A stretch of DNA of 64,000 nt from UBA1227 sp963629305 (GTDB lineage Bacteria; Bacillota; Clostridia; Oscillospirales; Acutalibacteraceae). Shown piece after piece: positions 33,385 to 42,036 of the stretch; the stretch's first letter is position 1; each line of letters starts with the position of its first letter. The position numbers and the translations under genes are program-made. The notes below the pieces were generated by a model, which was given only the letters and a program-made list of their open reading frames with translations, had not been told where the DNA came from and ran no database searches. The stretch is from the NCBI GenBank assembly GCA_963629305.1, contig CAVGIJ010000009.1, forward strand, positions 1 to 64,000, in the 5' to 3' direction.

Positions 33385-34509
33385 ATGACAAAACAAAAAC
33401 TTACTGAATTTTATGAAAAATATTTCGGAGATAATGTCCCCGCAAAAAGAAAATTTCTAAACTATGTGTCCTTTGGCGCACCGATTTTCTCGATGCTTGC
33501 GACTTTGGTTAATTTTATTACTCAAACAGGTCCTATAGGACTCATAGTTTGCTCTATCTGCACGGTTTTGTGCCTCCTCTTACTTCCCATTATCACAAAA
33601 TCAAAAAATCTCGATATTCCCGTATATGTCTTTTCTTTCGGCCTGAACTTCATAGTTTTCCCAATGCTTTACTTCACTGTAGGTGGTATAAACAGCGGAA
33701 TTCCTTTGTTCTTTGTGGTCGGTATTGTCTTCACCATTCTCTTAATAGACAACAATATCATATCCGGAACAATAGTTTTTTCAGTATTTGTATGGGATTT
33801 TCTCGTTATGATGTACGACAAAGCGCATCCGGAATTTGCGGCAAAATTTTGCGTGATGGACGACAACATATATCTTGATACCTTTCTTGATTTTATTGTA
33901 GTTTCTCTTTGTATTTCACTTATAGTAAAGGTTTTACTTGTAAACTTAAGAAAACAGCAAGAAAAGACCGATATGCTCCTTGCGCAAATGGAGGAACTTG
34001 CCGTAAAGGATCCTCTGACCGGCGCCTACAACAGAAGATTTCTCATAAAATATCTTGAGTCCGGCATTTCAAGTGCCAAAGAAGAGAATCGAAACATGGC
34101 AATTGTCATGTTTGACATTGATAAATTCAAAAGAATTAATGACGACTACGGTCATCTTGTCGGTGACGAAGTTATAAAAGCGCTTGCATCGACTCTTATA
34201 ACAAGTTGCAGAGACTACGACATAGTTTCAAGATACGGCGGTGAGGAATTTGTACTCGTTATGCCGGGTGCAACTGAGGAAACCGCATTGGTACGTGCAG
34301 AACAGATAAGGGAAACATTCTCAAAGCTCAAAATTGCCGCCGAAATAGACAGACCCGTAACCATAAGCGGCGGTGTTGCAGAAATCAAACAATCAATCAA
34401 AAAGCCTGAAGATTTCATCGCAATTGCAGATGATCATCTTTATACTGCAAAAGAAACAGGAAGAAATAAAATTGTAGGAACTACGTACAACAAAGGAGAA
34501 AACTCATAA
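33385..34509 (+). CDS. Membrane diguanylate cyclase (GGDEF), second copy
   Basis: A 374-residue paralog of the preceding protein, sharing the same layout: N-terminal soluble stretch, six helices, and a GGDEF domain with KDPLTGAYNRRFL, FDIDKFKRINDDYGHLVGDEV and RYGGEEF (GGEEF at 285-289). RDYD provides an inhibitory RxxD site at the same distance. Conservation is strongest in the catalytic domain and in the membrane motif YFTVGGI(K/N)SG, which may be the signal-binding part. AAGGAG is 11 nt from the ATG. A local duplication is the simplest origin. Confidence 0.92.
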   Translation: MTKQKLTEFYEKYFGDNVPAKRKFLNYVSFGAPIFSMLATLVNFITQTGPIGLIVCSICTVLCLLLLPIITKSKNLDIPVYVFSFGLNFIVFPMLYFTVGGINSGIPLFFVVGIVFTILLIDNNIISGTIVFSVFVWDFLVMMYDKAHPEFAAKFCVMDDNIYLDTFLDFIVVSLCISLIVKVLLVNLRKQQEKTDMLLAQMEELAVKDPLTGAYNRRFLIKYLESGISSAKEENRNMAIVMFDIDKFKRINDDYGHLVGDEVIKALASTLITSCRDYDIVSRYGGEEFVLVMPGATEETALVRAEQIRETFSKLKIAAEIDRPVTISGGVAEIKQSIKKPEDFIAIADDHLYTAKETGRNKIVGTTYNKGENS

Positions 34510-34510
34510 A

Positions 34511-36028
34511 ATGAAAAAACTTTTCAGGCCCCTTTCCTTAACGTTGTGTCTGATTCTGATTATCTCGGCAACTCTGCTCAGCGCAGCAGCAACCGGATCG
34601 GTAACAGATACAAAGACAGAGGAGGCCTCAACCAGAGCAGATGAGATTGTCACTGCATTTTTAAATCCCAACGGAAGAATTCTGAGCGTTGCAAAAAACG
34701 GTGTTCCGAGACTGTTTCCGGCGGATTCTCTCGAAGGAATAAAGGCATGCATTGACATGAATGTGGACATTGTATCTGTCTCTGTACAGAAAACGAAGGA
34801 CGGTAAGTTTGTCCTTCTGGAAAGTGAAAATCTTTCAAAGTCCTGTGTCAAAGCCACGGATAACACAGACGCAGAAGGAAAGGTTTCGGATTACACGCTT
34901 AAGCAGATACAATCCGACTTCCTCCTCAAGGAAAAAAACGGCGGCAATTACGCAAAACCGACAAAGTATAAAGTTGCATCCCTCGAAGAAGCACTGAACA
35001 CATGTAAAACCAATATCATGCTCATGATAAACAACGGTTTTAAATACGGAAAAGAAATAAATGCGGTAGCACGTTCCCTGGACTCATGTGATATCGTCAT
35101 TTTACGCGGTGCAGACTCAACAGACAGTATTTCAAAATTTATCAACGACACCGGCACTCCGATTTGCCATATTGCAGCCGTATACACCGGAAGTTCCAGC
35201 GGCTCGGCAAAAAAATATGTAACCGAAGCCATGTCGGCGGGTGCACAGACCGTTGAATTGTCAGCTGAAAAATCCTATTCAAGTATCTTCAACAATTCAG
35301 TATTAAGCAAATTTGAAGGAAAAGGACGTGCCTTTATAAGCACAACCAAGCCCGAACTTTGCGGAGGTCGAATGGATTTACTCGACGGCTGGACAGAGCT
35401 CACAGCGTGCGGCTACAGTATCATAGAAACCGATTATGCAAGGGAACTTGCAAACTATGTAACAGAAATTGAAGGATACCGTTCAGAACTCTCATCTCTC
35501 ATTTCAGAGGCTCAGGCGCTCAGCACATCGAAGTATACCTCTGACAGTGTGAAATCTCTCACATCCTCTTTAAAAAACGCCGAAGAGGTTGCGGCAATCG
35601 GATGTGTATCTTTAAACGATATTGACGAAGCGAGATACAACATACAGGAAAGTCTCGATAACCTTGTAGTTAAAGCAGGAAATGAAAAGACAACCCTTCC
35701 CGTATGGGCAATTGTTTTGATTGTTATTGCTGCTGTCATTGCAATGTCTATACTGATTATTTTCGGACTTCGCCTCTATAATAAAATCAAAAACAAGCGG
35801 AAACGCATGGATAAATTCAGAGATCAGTTCAAGAACCGTGCCCCGGAGGAAAACAACACTCTTATGAGCATAAACGGTGAAGAGATATCCCTTGAAAAAG
35901 ACGACTCTGTTACATCTGCGGCAGACGAAACATTAAGCGAACTTGAAGCAGAACTGGACAGCAAAAAAGAAGAGGCATCAAAAGCTGTTGACGAGATTGA
36001 AAACAGTTTTCTGCACCAAAGCAATTAA
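34511..36028 (+). CDS. Membrane-anchored pseudo-GDPD protein with FIVAR-like region
   Basis: A 505-residue exported protein: signal peptide (residues 1-27), a TIM-barrel-like domain (about 45-315), a helical FIVAR-like stretch (ELSSLISEAQALSTSKYTSD), one membrane helix (TLPVWAIVLIVIAAVIAMSI) and a charged cytoplasmic tail of about 90 residues. The barrel follows glycerophosphodiester phosphodiesterases (VQKTKDGKFVLLES, VSDYTLKQIQSD, KVASLEEAL). However, the catalytic HRG reads AKNG, the ELDVQ metal site reads VSVSVQ, and HD reads ES. It is therefore probably a catalytically dead binding or sensing domain. Its ATG is 1 bp after the GGDEF gene stop, so it is coupled to it. Confidence 0.8.
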   Translation: MKKLFRPLSLTLCLILIISATLLSAAATGSVTDTKTEEASTRADEIVTAFLNPNGRILSVAKNGVPRLFPADSLEGIKACIDMNVDIVSVSVQKTKDGKFVLLESENLSKSCVKATDNTDAEGKVSDYTLKQIQSDFLLKEKNGGNYAKPTKYKVASLEEALNTCKTNIMLMINNGFKYGKEINAVARSLDSCDIVILRGADSTDSISKFINDTGTPICHIAAVYTGSSSGSAKKYVTEAMSAGAQTVELSAEKSYSSIFNNSVLSKFEGKGRAFISTTKPELCGGRMDLLDGWTELTACGYSIIETDYARELANYVTEIEGYRSELSSLISEAQALSTSKYTSDSVKSLTSSLKNAEEVAAIGCVSLNDIDEARYNIQESLDNLVVKAGNEKTTLPVWAIVLIVIAAVIAMSILIIFGLRLYNKIKNKRKRMDKFRDQFKNRAPEENNTLMSINGEEISLEKDDSVTSAADETLSELEAELDSKKEEASKAVDEIENSFLHQSN

Positions 36029-36100
36029 CACGAGCACAACTACAGCACAAAAGAGATTTAATTGTATACTTGCTGCAGCTTATAAAGCGGCAAAAAAATA

Positions 36101-36127
36101 AGGCTCTCATCCTTCGGATGAGAGCCT
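36101..36127 (+). terminator. Terminator of the GGDEF operon
   Basis: A 12-bp perfect hairpin (36101-36112 with 36116-36127) with a 3-nt loop lies between converging genes. The T-tract on the plus side is poor. Confidence 0.75.
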
Positions 36128-36171
36128 ATAATAAATCTGCTCCTAATGTGCTAACGTGTTAAAATCAGTCT

Positions 36172-37101
36172 TTAACCGCCTGTGCTAGGGAAAAGGTTGC
36201 CTATTCTTTCAAGGAGTCCTGCCATTCCCTTCATACCGTTAACCATGCCTTCCATAGCATCACCGAGACCTGAAACGATTCTCTGAGCCTGCTCAGGGTC
36301 AACCTTCTCAAGGCCACTGCCTATTGCCTGCATAGCGCCTGATGCACTGTCAATAACACCCGGAAGCTGGTTAATCATGTTTGCTGTGCTGTCAGCAACT
36401 GCATCCATGTCAGCACCCTTAACGCCTTCGAGCATAGCATCTGTCAACGGAGTGATTGTCTGTACAACATTTGCAAGCTGCTGTACCATACCGCTCATGA
36501 TGAGACCCATATTTTCTACAAATCCATCACCGAAGATACTGTTGATGAAGTCGCCGAGACCGCCGTTCATCATGTTAGAGAGTGACTCACCCATGCTCAT
36601 AAGCATCGGAGTCATTGAACTCATAACTCCACGAAGGTCAGAAAGCATACCTGACATGGTTCCGAGCATACTGGTAAGGTATCTCATCATACCTGCAAGG
36701 TCAATCTGGTTGATTCCTTCAAGCATTACGATAACTTGCTCAAGAAGTCTTGTGAGCTGTTCAACCATTACCGGTACATATGTAAGTGATTCTACAAGTC
36801 CGGACCAAATTGTTCCGAAGTCGCCAAACATCTTTTTGAGGAAAGGAACTACTGTGTCGAGTACCGGATCTGCGTATCTCCAAAGTACTACGAGAAGTGC
36901 TCCGCTGATAATCATTGTCATCATTGCCACAAACAAGCAAATGATTGCGATGATAAGTCTGATGTTAGAGCGAGATCTTAATTTTTCCTGATAATCCAAG
37001 GACTTAGTTAATCTTTGAGCTTCAAGTGTGTTTGAAACACGCATGAGAGCTTCGCCGATCATCTGTTCCTCGGAAGATATGGTGCGTCTCCTGTCGTCCA
37101 T
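36172..37101 (-). CDS. Methionine-rich membrane protein, unknown
   Basis: A 309-residue protein. A charged cytoplasmic N-terminus (MDDRRRTISSEEQ) precedes one or two hydrophobic helices (about 48-75, LIIAIICLFVAMMTMIISGAL). The remaining 230 residues are amphipathic helices very rich in Met, Gly, Leu and Ser (MLGTMSGMLSDLRGVMSSM). The pattern recalls long helical bundles along a membrane, without match to a family I can name. Conserved-looking hinges (GGLGDFINSIFGDGF) interrupt the helices. It is monocistronic with weak ribosome binding context (AGGAAAGTGAGGG upstream). Confidence 0.75.
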   Translation of the reverse strand: MDDRRRTISSEEQMIGEALMRVSNTLEAQRLTKSLDYQEKLRSRSNIRLIIAIICLFVAMMTMIISGALLVVLWRYADPVLDTVVPFLKKMFGDFGTIWSGLVESLTYVPVMVEQLTRLLEQVIVMLEGINQIDLAGMMRYLTSMLGTMSGMLSDLRGVMSSMTPMLMSMGESLSNMMNGGLGDFINSIFGDGFVENMGLIMSGMVQQLANVVQTITPLTDAMLEGVKGADMDAVADSTANMINQLPGVIDSASGAMQAIGSGLEKVDPEQAQRIVSGLGDAMEGMVNGMKGMAGLLERIGNLFPSTGG

Positions 37102-37742
37102 ATCTGTCCCTCACTTTCCTAATAATTACAAATTTCCGAGCAGAATTCTATCCACTATACAAGGGATTATACCTTAAACGCCGAAATAAATCAATAATAT
37201 TTATTCTTTTTTTGTCTTATTTTTTGAAAAAAACCATATATTTTTATGATTTTTACTCGTTTTGCACAATTTGTGTGTTTTTCGGGGTTTGCCTTTTTAA
37301 AGCCACAATATATTGCCACCCAAAACAGACCGAGACATATTTACAAAATCCATTTTATGCAGGCATGCACGCTTAATATTCATTGCGACCGCAAACGCCT
37401 CAACAGGCACGGCAAGCGACCCGTATATGAGGAGAAGGTTGCCCGTGGACCTGCCGATATTTTCGTTTATTATGCTTTTTTCCATAAACACACCTCTTTG
37501 ATTAGTATTTCCCGTGAAATTGTAAATACTTTGTACAAGTAAAATAATCAGAGACGATTTATATGGTTTTAAATGGTTAAATCGCTTGAATGAGAGAGTT
37601 TTTTCTGCTAGTATAAAAGAGTAATTATAATGGCAGTTATAGGTATTATTGTTACAACCTACGGCTACAACGGCGCTTTGCCGTACACTCGGGTATACTG
37701 CCCGATCATATTTTCAGAATTCATTTTCAGCGAGGTTTATTC
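37102..37742. other. Long intergenic region before glgB
   Basis: AT-rich sequence holding the promoter of the minus-strand Met-rich gene, one possible small minus-strand gene (37297-37485) and the glgB promoter region. A TATAAT at 37626-37631 and a TATAAA at 37612-37617 are candidate -10 boxes for glgB; no good -35 could be placed. I see no structured RNA with certainty. Confidence 0.4.
37297..37485 (-). CDS. Possible 62-residue protein
   Basis: An open frame with AGAGGTG 5 nt before its ATG and reasonable codon use. The product starts MEKSIINENIGRSTGNLLL and has a mildly hydrophobic middle (LIYGSLAVPVEAFAVAM). No family is recognised. An overlapping plus-strand frame of 98 codons exists, but lacks a binding site. 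It could be a real small gene or a decayed remnant. Confidence 0.35.
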   Translation of the reverse strand: MEKSIINENIGRSTGNLLLIYGSLAVPVEAFAVAMNIKRACLHKMDFVNMSRSVLGGNILWL

Positions 37743-39695
37743 ATGTCAGTAAAGAACGAAGACTTATCAGTTCCCGTATATCTTTTTCATCAGGGAAACA
37801 ACGCAAAGTCATATGAATTTATGGGTTCACATAGAATAGATGAGGACACGGTTGTCTTTCGGGTATGGGCACCGCACGCTACAGCCGTGAGCGTGGTCGG
37901 TGACTTTAATGATTGGGATAAAAATACTGACCCCATGTACAAAATAAGCGACAGTCTGTGGGAAGCCGAAGTATCCGGTAAGATCCTGCCTTACACGAAC
38001 TACAAATACGCTATAACCGGGCGAAACGGAAGCACTATAATGAAGAGTGATCCGTACGGCTACCATATGGAAACCCGTCCGGGTACTGCAACAAAGTTCT
38101 ACGAAATGGACAACTATCAGTGGAATGATAAATCTTGGCTACAAAACCGTGCGGCAAATCGCATATACGATATGCCGGTTAACATATACGAAGTACACGC
38201 AGGGTCATGGAAACGCTTTTCTGACGGAAATCCGTTTTCCTACAGAAAACTTGCGGATGAACTCATACCGTATGTCCTTGATATGGGTTATACCCATATT
38301 GAATTCATGCCGTTGTCCGAGTATCCGTTTGACGGTTCATGGGGCTACCAGGTATGCGGTTACTATGCCGCAACATCCCGCTACGGAACACCGGATGACC
38401 TGCGCTACCTCATAGACAAATGTCACCAAAACGGTATAGGCGTCATCCTCGACTGGGTTCCCGCTCATTTTCCGAAAGATGAGTGCGGACTTTACGAATT
38501 TGACGGTGAACCGTGCTACGAGTACGCCGACCCTAAAAAAGGTGAGCACAAATCCTGGGGAACAAAAGTATTTGATTTCGGACGCTGCGAAGTGCAGAGT
38601 TTCCTCATCTCAAACGCCTTGTTCTGGATTGAGCAGTACCATGTTGACGGGATCCGTGTAGACGCTGTTGCATCCATGCTTTACCTCAATTACGACAGAA
38701 AAGACGGCGAATGGATTCCGAACGTAAACGGCGGTGTGGAAAATCTTGAAGCAGTTGCATTTTTGCAAAAGCTCAACGAGTTTGTTTTCCGCGACCATGA
38801 CGACGTTATGATGATAGCTGAGGAAAGCACGGCATGGCCTATGGTTTCAAAGCCGACTGACATGGGCGGACTCGGTTTCAATTTCAAATGGAATATGGGA
38901 TGGATGAATGACGTTATACGTTACTTCAATCTCGACGGTCTGAGCAGAAAATACAATCACGATTGTCTCACGTTCTCGTTCTTTTACGCTTTTTCAGAAA
39001 ACTTTATTCTGCCTATTTCACACGATGAAGTTGTTCACGGAAAAGGCTCACTTATAAACAAACATCCTGGTAATCCGGATATTCCGGAGGAGTACAATGC
39101 AAAATTTGCAGGACTTCGTTCCATGCTCGCATATATGTACACACATCCCGGAAAGAAGTTGCTGTTCATGGGCTCGGAGTTTGGACAATTCAAAGAGTGG
39201 GACTACGAAAACGAGCTTGATTGGGGCCTTCTCGAATACGACATGCACAGAAAAACCCGCGAATTCACAAAAGCACTGAACAACTTTTATCGCAACACTC
39301 CGGAACTTTGGCAAATTGACTACAGCTGGGAAGGCTTTGAGTGGATAATTCCCGATGACAACTGCAACTCCGTTCTTGCTTACAAACGCAAAAGCGACAG
39401 GGATGAGCTTTATGTCATCTTAAACTTCACAAGCGTAAATCGTGAGGATTACCTCATGGGAGCTGATCCCGGAACATATGAAGTTGTTTTCAGTACGGAT
39501 GCAAAGGAGTTCGGCGGCACGGGGTTTGGCACAAAAGGCAAAATCCGCACCGTAAAACAACCAATGCACAATCATAGCGCAAGTCTTAAATTGAAACTCG
39601 CCGGAAATTCGGCGCTTTTCCTCAAAAAAGCAGAGAATGCCCAAACAAAAAAGAAATCTCAAACAAAGGAGAATGAATATGCCCCGAAAAAATGA
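37743..39695 (+). CDS. glgB: 1,4-alpha-glucan branching enzyme
   Basis: A 650-residue GH13 enzyme that makes alpha-1,6 branches in glycogen. An N-terminal CBM48 domain (FRVWAPHATAVSVVGDFNDW) precedes the catalytic barrel with FMPLSEYPFDGSWGYQ, the nucleophile in GIRVDAVASMLY, the acid/base Glu in MIAEESTAWP and the transition-state Asp in ISHDEVVHGKGS. A C-terminal beta domain and a Lys-rich tail end the protein. It is first of four glg genes; the tail overlaps glgC by 17 bp. GCGAGGT precedes the ATG. Confidence 0.97.
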   Translation: MSVKNEDLSVPVYLFHQGNNAKSYEFMGSHRIDEDTVVFRVWAPHATAVSVVGDFNDWDKNTDPMYKISDSLWEAEVSGKILPYTNYKYAITGRNGSTIMKSDPYGYHMETRPGTATKFYEMDNYQWNDKSWLQNRAANRIYDMPVNIYEVHAGSWKRFSDGNPFSYRKLADELIPYVLDMGYTHIEFMPLSEYPFDGSWGYQVCGYYAATSRYGTPDDLRYLIDKCHQNGIGVILDWVPAHFPKDECGLYEFDGEPCYEYADPKKGEHKSWGTKVFDFGRCEVQSFLISNALFWIEQYHVDGIRVDAVASMLYLNYDRKDGEWIPNVNGGVENLEAVAFLQKLNEFVFRDHDDVMMIAEESTAWPMVSKPTDMGGLGFNFKWNMGWMNDVIRYFNLDGLSRKYNHDCLTFSFFYAFSENFILPISHDEVVHGKGSLINKHPGNPDIPEEYNAKFAGLRSMLAYMYTHPGKKLLFMGSEFGQFKEWDYENELDWGLLEYDMHRKTREFTKALNNFYRNTPELWQIDYSWEGFEWIIPDDNCNSVLAYKRKSDRDELYVILNFTSVNREDYLMGADPGTYEVVFSTDAKEFGGTGFGTKGKIRTVKQPMHNHSASLKLKLAGNSALFLKKAENAQTKKKSQTKENEYAPKK

Positions 39696-40890
39696 ATGCA
39701 TATCTATGCTGCTTGCGGGCGGACAGGGAAGCCGTCTCGGAATCCTTACAAAAAGAATAGCAAAGCCTGCTGTTCCTTTTGGCGGAAAGTACAGAATCAT
39801 TGACTTTCCGCTTTCAAACTGTGTAAACTCGGGTATTTACACAGTAGGTGTTCTTACGCAGTATCAGCCCCTTGAACTTAACGACTACATCGGCAACGGA
39901 GAACCGTGGGATCTCGACAGAAGCAACGGCGGCGTACATGTTTTGTCCCCGTATCAAAAAATTGAAGGGACCGAGTGGTACAAAGGAACTGCCAATGCCA
40001 TTTATCAAAATATCAATTTCATAGACAAGTATAACCCGGAGTACGTTGCCATCCTTTCGGGCGACCATATCTACAAGATGGATTACTCCGAGATGCTCAA
40101 TTATCACAAAGAAAAAGGCGCTGCATGTACAATCGCAATGCTGGAGGTTGAGTGGGAAGAAGCCTCGCGCTTCGGACTCATGATTGTAAATGATGACGGA
40201 ACCATAAAAGAATTTGAAGAAAAGCCCCAAGTTCCTCACAGCAACAAAGCATCCATGGGCGTTTACATATTTACATGGGAAAAGCTTCGAAAATACCTCA
40301 TTGAGGATGAAGCCAACAAGGACTCAAGCAACGACTTCGGAAAAGACGTTATCCCCGCAATGCACGCTGCCGGGGAAAAGCTTGTCGCTTATCCGTTTCA
40401 AGGTTATTGGCGGGATGTCGGAACAATAGACAGCCTTTGGATGGCAAATATGGACCTTCTCTCCCCGACATCCGGCATAGAACTCAACGACCCAACATGG
40501 AAGATATACGCAAGAAGTCCAAGTGCTCCGCCTCAGTACATATCCAAAGACGCTAAAGTTCAAAACGCGATGATTGCCGAAGGTTGCGAAATAGAGGGCG
40601 ACGTTGACTTTTCCGTTCTTTTTGCCAATGTAACCGTAGAAGAAGGCGCCGTCGTTCACGACTCCATCATAATGCCGGGCTCCGTAATAAAAAAAGGTGC
40701 CCGCGTTGAGTACACAATCGTTGCCGAGGACTCAGTCATCGGAGAAAACGCAGTTGTCGGAGCACGCCCCGAGGATTACGAAACAGAGAAATGGGGTATC
40801 ACCGTAATCGGTGAGGGAGTAACAATAGGCAACAGTGCAAAGGTATTACCGAAATCAATGGTATCCGAAGATGTAAAGGAGGAAGCGTAA
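39679..40890 (+). CDS. glgC: Glucose-1-phosphate adenylyltransferase GlgC
   Basis: A 403-residue catalytic subunit that makes ADP-glucose from glucose 1-phosphate and ATP. It has GGQGSRLGILTKRIAKPAVP, FPLSNCVNSGIYTVGVLTQY, ILSGDHIYKMDY and FEEKP, then a left-handed beta-helix C-terminal domain. ATG 39679 lies behind AAAGGAG; an upstream in-frame start would overlap glgB further. Its stop overlaps the glgD start by one base. In Firmicutes GlgC pairs with GlgD. Confidence 0.97.
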   Translation: MPRKNECISMLLAGGQGSRLGILTKRIAKPAVPFGGKYRIIDFPLSNCVNSGIYTVGVLTQYQPLELNDYIGNGEPWDLDRSNGGVHVLSPYQKIEGTEWYKGTANAIYQNINFIDKYNPEYVAILSGDHIYKMDYSEMLNYHKEKGAACTIAMLEVEWEEASRFGLMIVNDDGTIKEFEEKPQVPHSNKASMGVYIFTWEKLRKYLIEDEANKDSSNDFGKDVIPAMHAAGEKLVAYPFQGYWRDVGTIDSLWMANMDLLSPTSGIELNDPTWKIYARSPSAPPQYISKDAKVQNAMIAEGCEIEGDVDFSVLFANVTVEEGAVVHDSIIMPGSVIKKGARVEYTIVAEDSVIGENAVVGARPEDYETEKWGITVIGEGVTIGNSAKVLPKSMVSEDVKEEA

Positions 40891-42014
40891 TGAGAGCGAA
40901 CAATGTACTCGGTATCATACATTCTCAAGCTTACGACTATACACTTCGTGAACTTACATCCATAAGAACTATGGCATCCGTTCCGTTCGGTTGCAGATAC
41001 AGAATGATAGATTTCCCGCTCTCCAACATGGTAAATGCGGGAATCACCCAGGTGGGAATCATAACAAAAAACAACTTCCAGTCTCTCTCCGATCACGTCG
41101 GTTCGGGAAAACCGTGGGATCTTGCGAGAAAACGTGAAGGTATGTTTATCCTTCCGCCATACAACACATCAAATGCAGTTATAGGTCACGAATCACGTCT
41201 TTCATCTCTTTACAGTATTGCCGACTTTCTTCGCAAAGCAAGACAGGAATACATTGTAATGACAGATGCAAACTCCGTATACAATTTCGACTTTTCAGAC
41301 CTCTTCCGCTTCCATACGGAAAAAGAGGCAGACATAACTTTGGTCTATAAAAACGGCAAGGTTCCGAAGTGCCCCGACCTTATGATGTTTGATATTGATG
41401 AAAATGACCGAATCACCGGCGCTTCCACAGCGCAAAGCCAAGATTTCGGTTTGGAAGCAAATTACTCTTTCAATATTCTTGTAATGAGAAAATCTCTCCT
41501 CGAATATCTTGTACGCACAGCCATCGCGCGCAATGCAACGTCATTTGAAAGGGAAGTCATCCAAACAAACATCTCAAGCCTTAAGGTCTACGGTTATAAA
41601 GTTCCCGGCTTTGCCGAGACAATCGACAGTCTCCAAACCTACTACAGAGTAAACATGGACTTACTTCTTCCCGAAAACAGAAAAACACTGTTTAACAAAA
41701 ACAACCAGATAAAAACAAAAATATGCGACAATGTACCCGCTACATACGGGCTTCATGCGGATGTATCAAACTCTCTCATCGCCGACGGATGCACAATAAA
41801 CGGAACTATTGAAAACTCCGTTATTTTCCGTGATGTTTATGTTGAGGAAGGCGCAGTGATAAAAAATTCCATACTCATGCAAGGAACAAGAGTACAGAAA
41901 AACTCATCACTCAACTGCGTAATAACGGATAAAAACTCCATCATTACTCCAAACAAGCAGCTTTCCGGAGACCCTACCTACCCGGTTTACATCAGCAAAA
42001 ATATCATTGTCTAA
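40890..42014 (+). CDS. glgD: Glucose-1-phosphate adenylyltransferase subunit GlgD
   Basis: A 374-residue paralog of GlgC. GlgD proteins have weak or no catalysis themselves and modulate GlgC in the heterotetramer. The nucleotide-binding G-rich loop of GlgC is missing (VLGIIHSQAYDYTLRELTSI stands at this place), as is typical. FPLSNMVNAGITQVGIITKN and the C-terminal beta-helix repeats (SLIADGCTINGTIENSVIF) are kept. The start overlaps the glgC stop (TAATG), indicating coupled translation in a fixed ratio. Confidence 0.95.
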   Translation: MRANNVLGIIHSQAYDYTLRELTSIRTMASVPFGCRYRMIDFPLSNMVNAGITQVGIITKNNFQSLSDHVGSGKPWDLARKREGMFILPPYNTSNAVIGHESRLSSLYSIADFLRKARQEYIVMTDANSVYNFDFSDLFRFHTEKEADITLVYKNGKVPKCPDLMMFDIDENDRITGASTAQSQDFGLEANYSFNILVMRKSLLEYLVRTAIARNATSFEREVIQTNISSLKVYGYKVPGFAETIDSLQTYYRVNMDLLLPENRKTLFNKNNQIKTKICDNVPATYGLHADVSNSLIADGCTINGTIENSVIFRDVYVEEGAVIKNSILMQGTRVQKNSSLNCVITDKNSIITPNKQLSGDPTYPVYISKNIIV

Positions 42015-42036
42015 AGAAGTCATATTGGAGGATCTT

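Noticed and set aside
37246..37542. A 98-codon plus-strand frame
   Set aside because: No ribosome binding site and unnatural composition; the opposite strand has a better-supported small frame.
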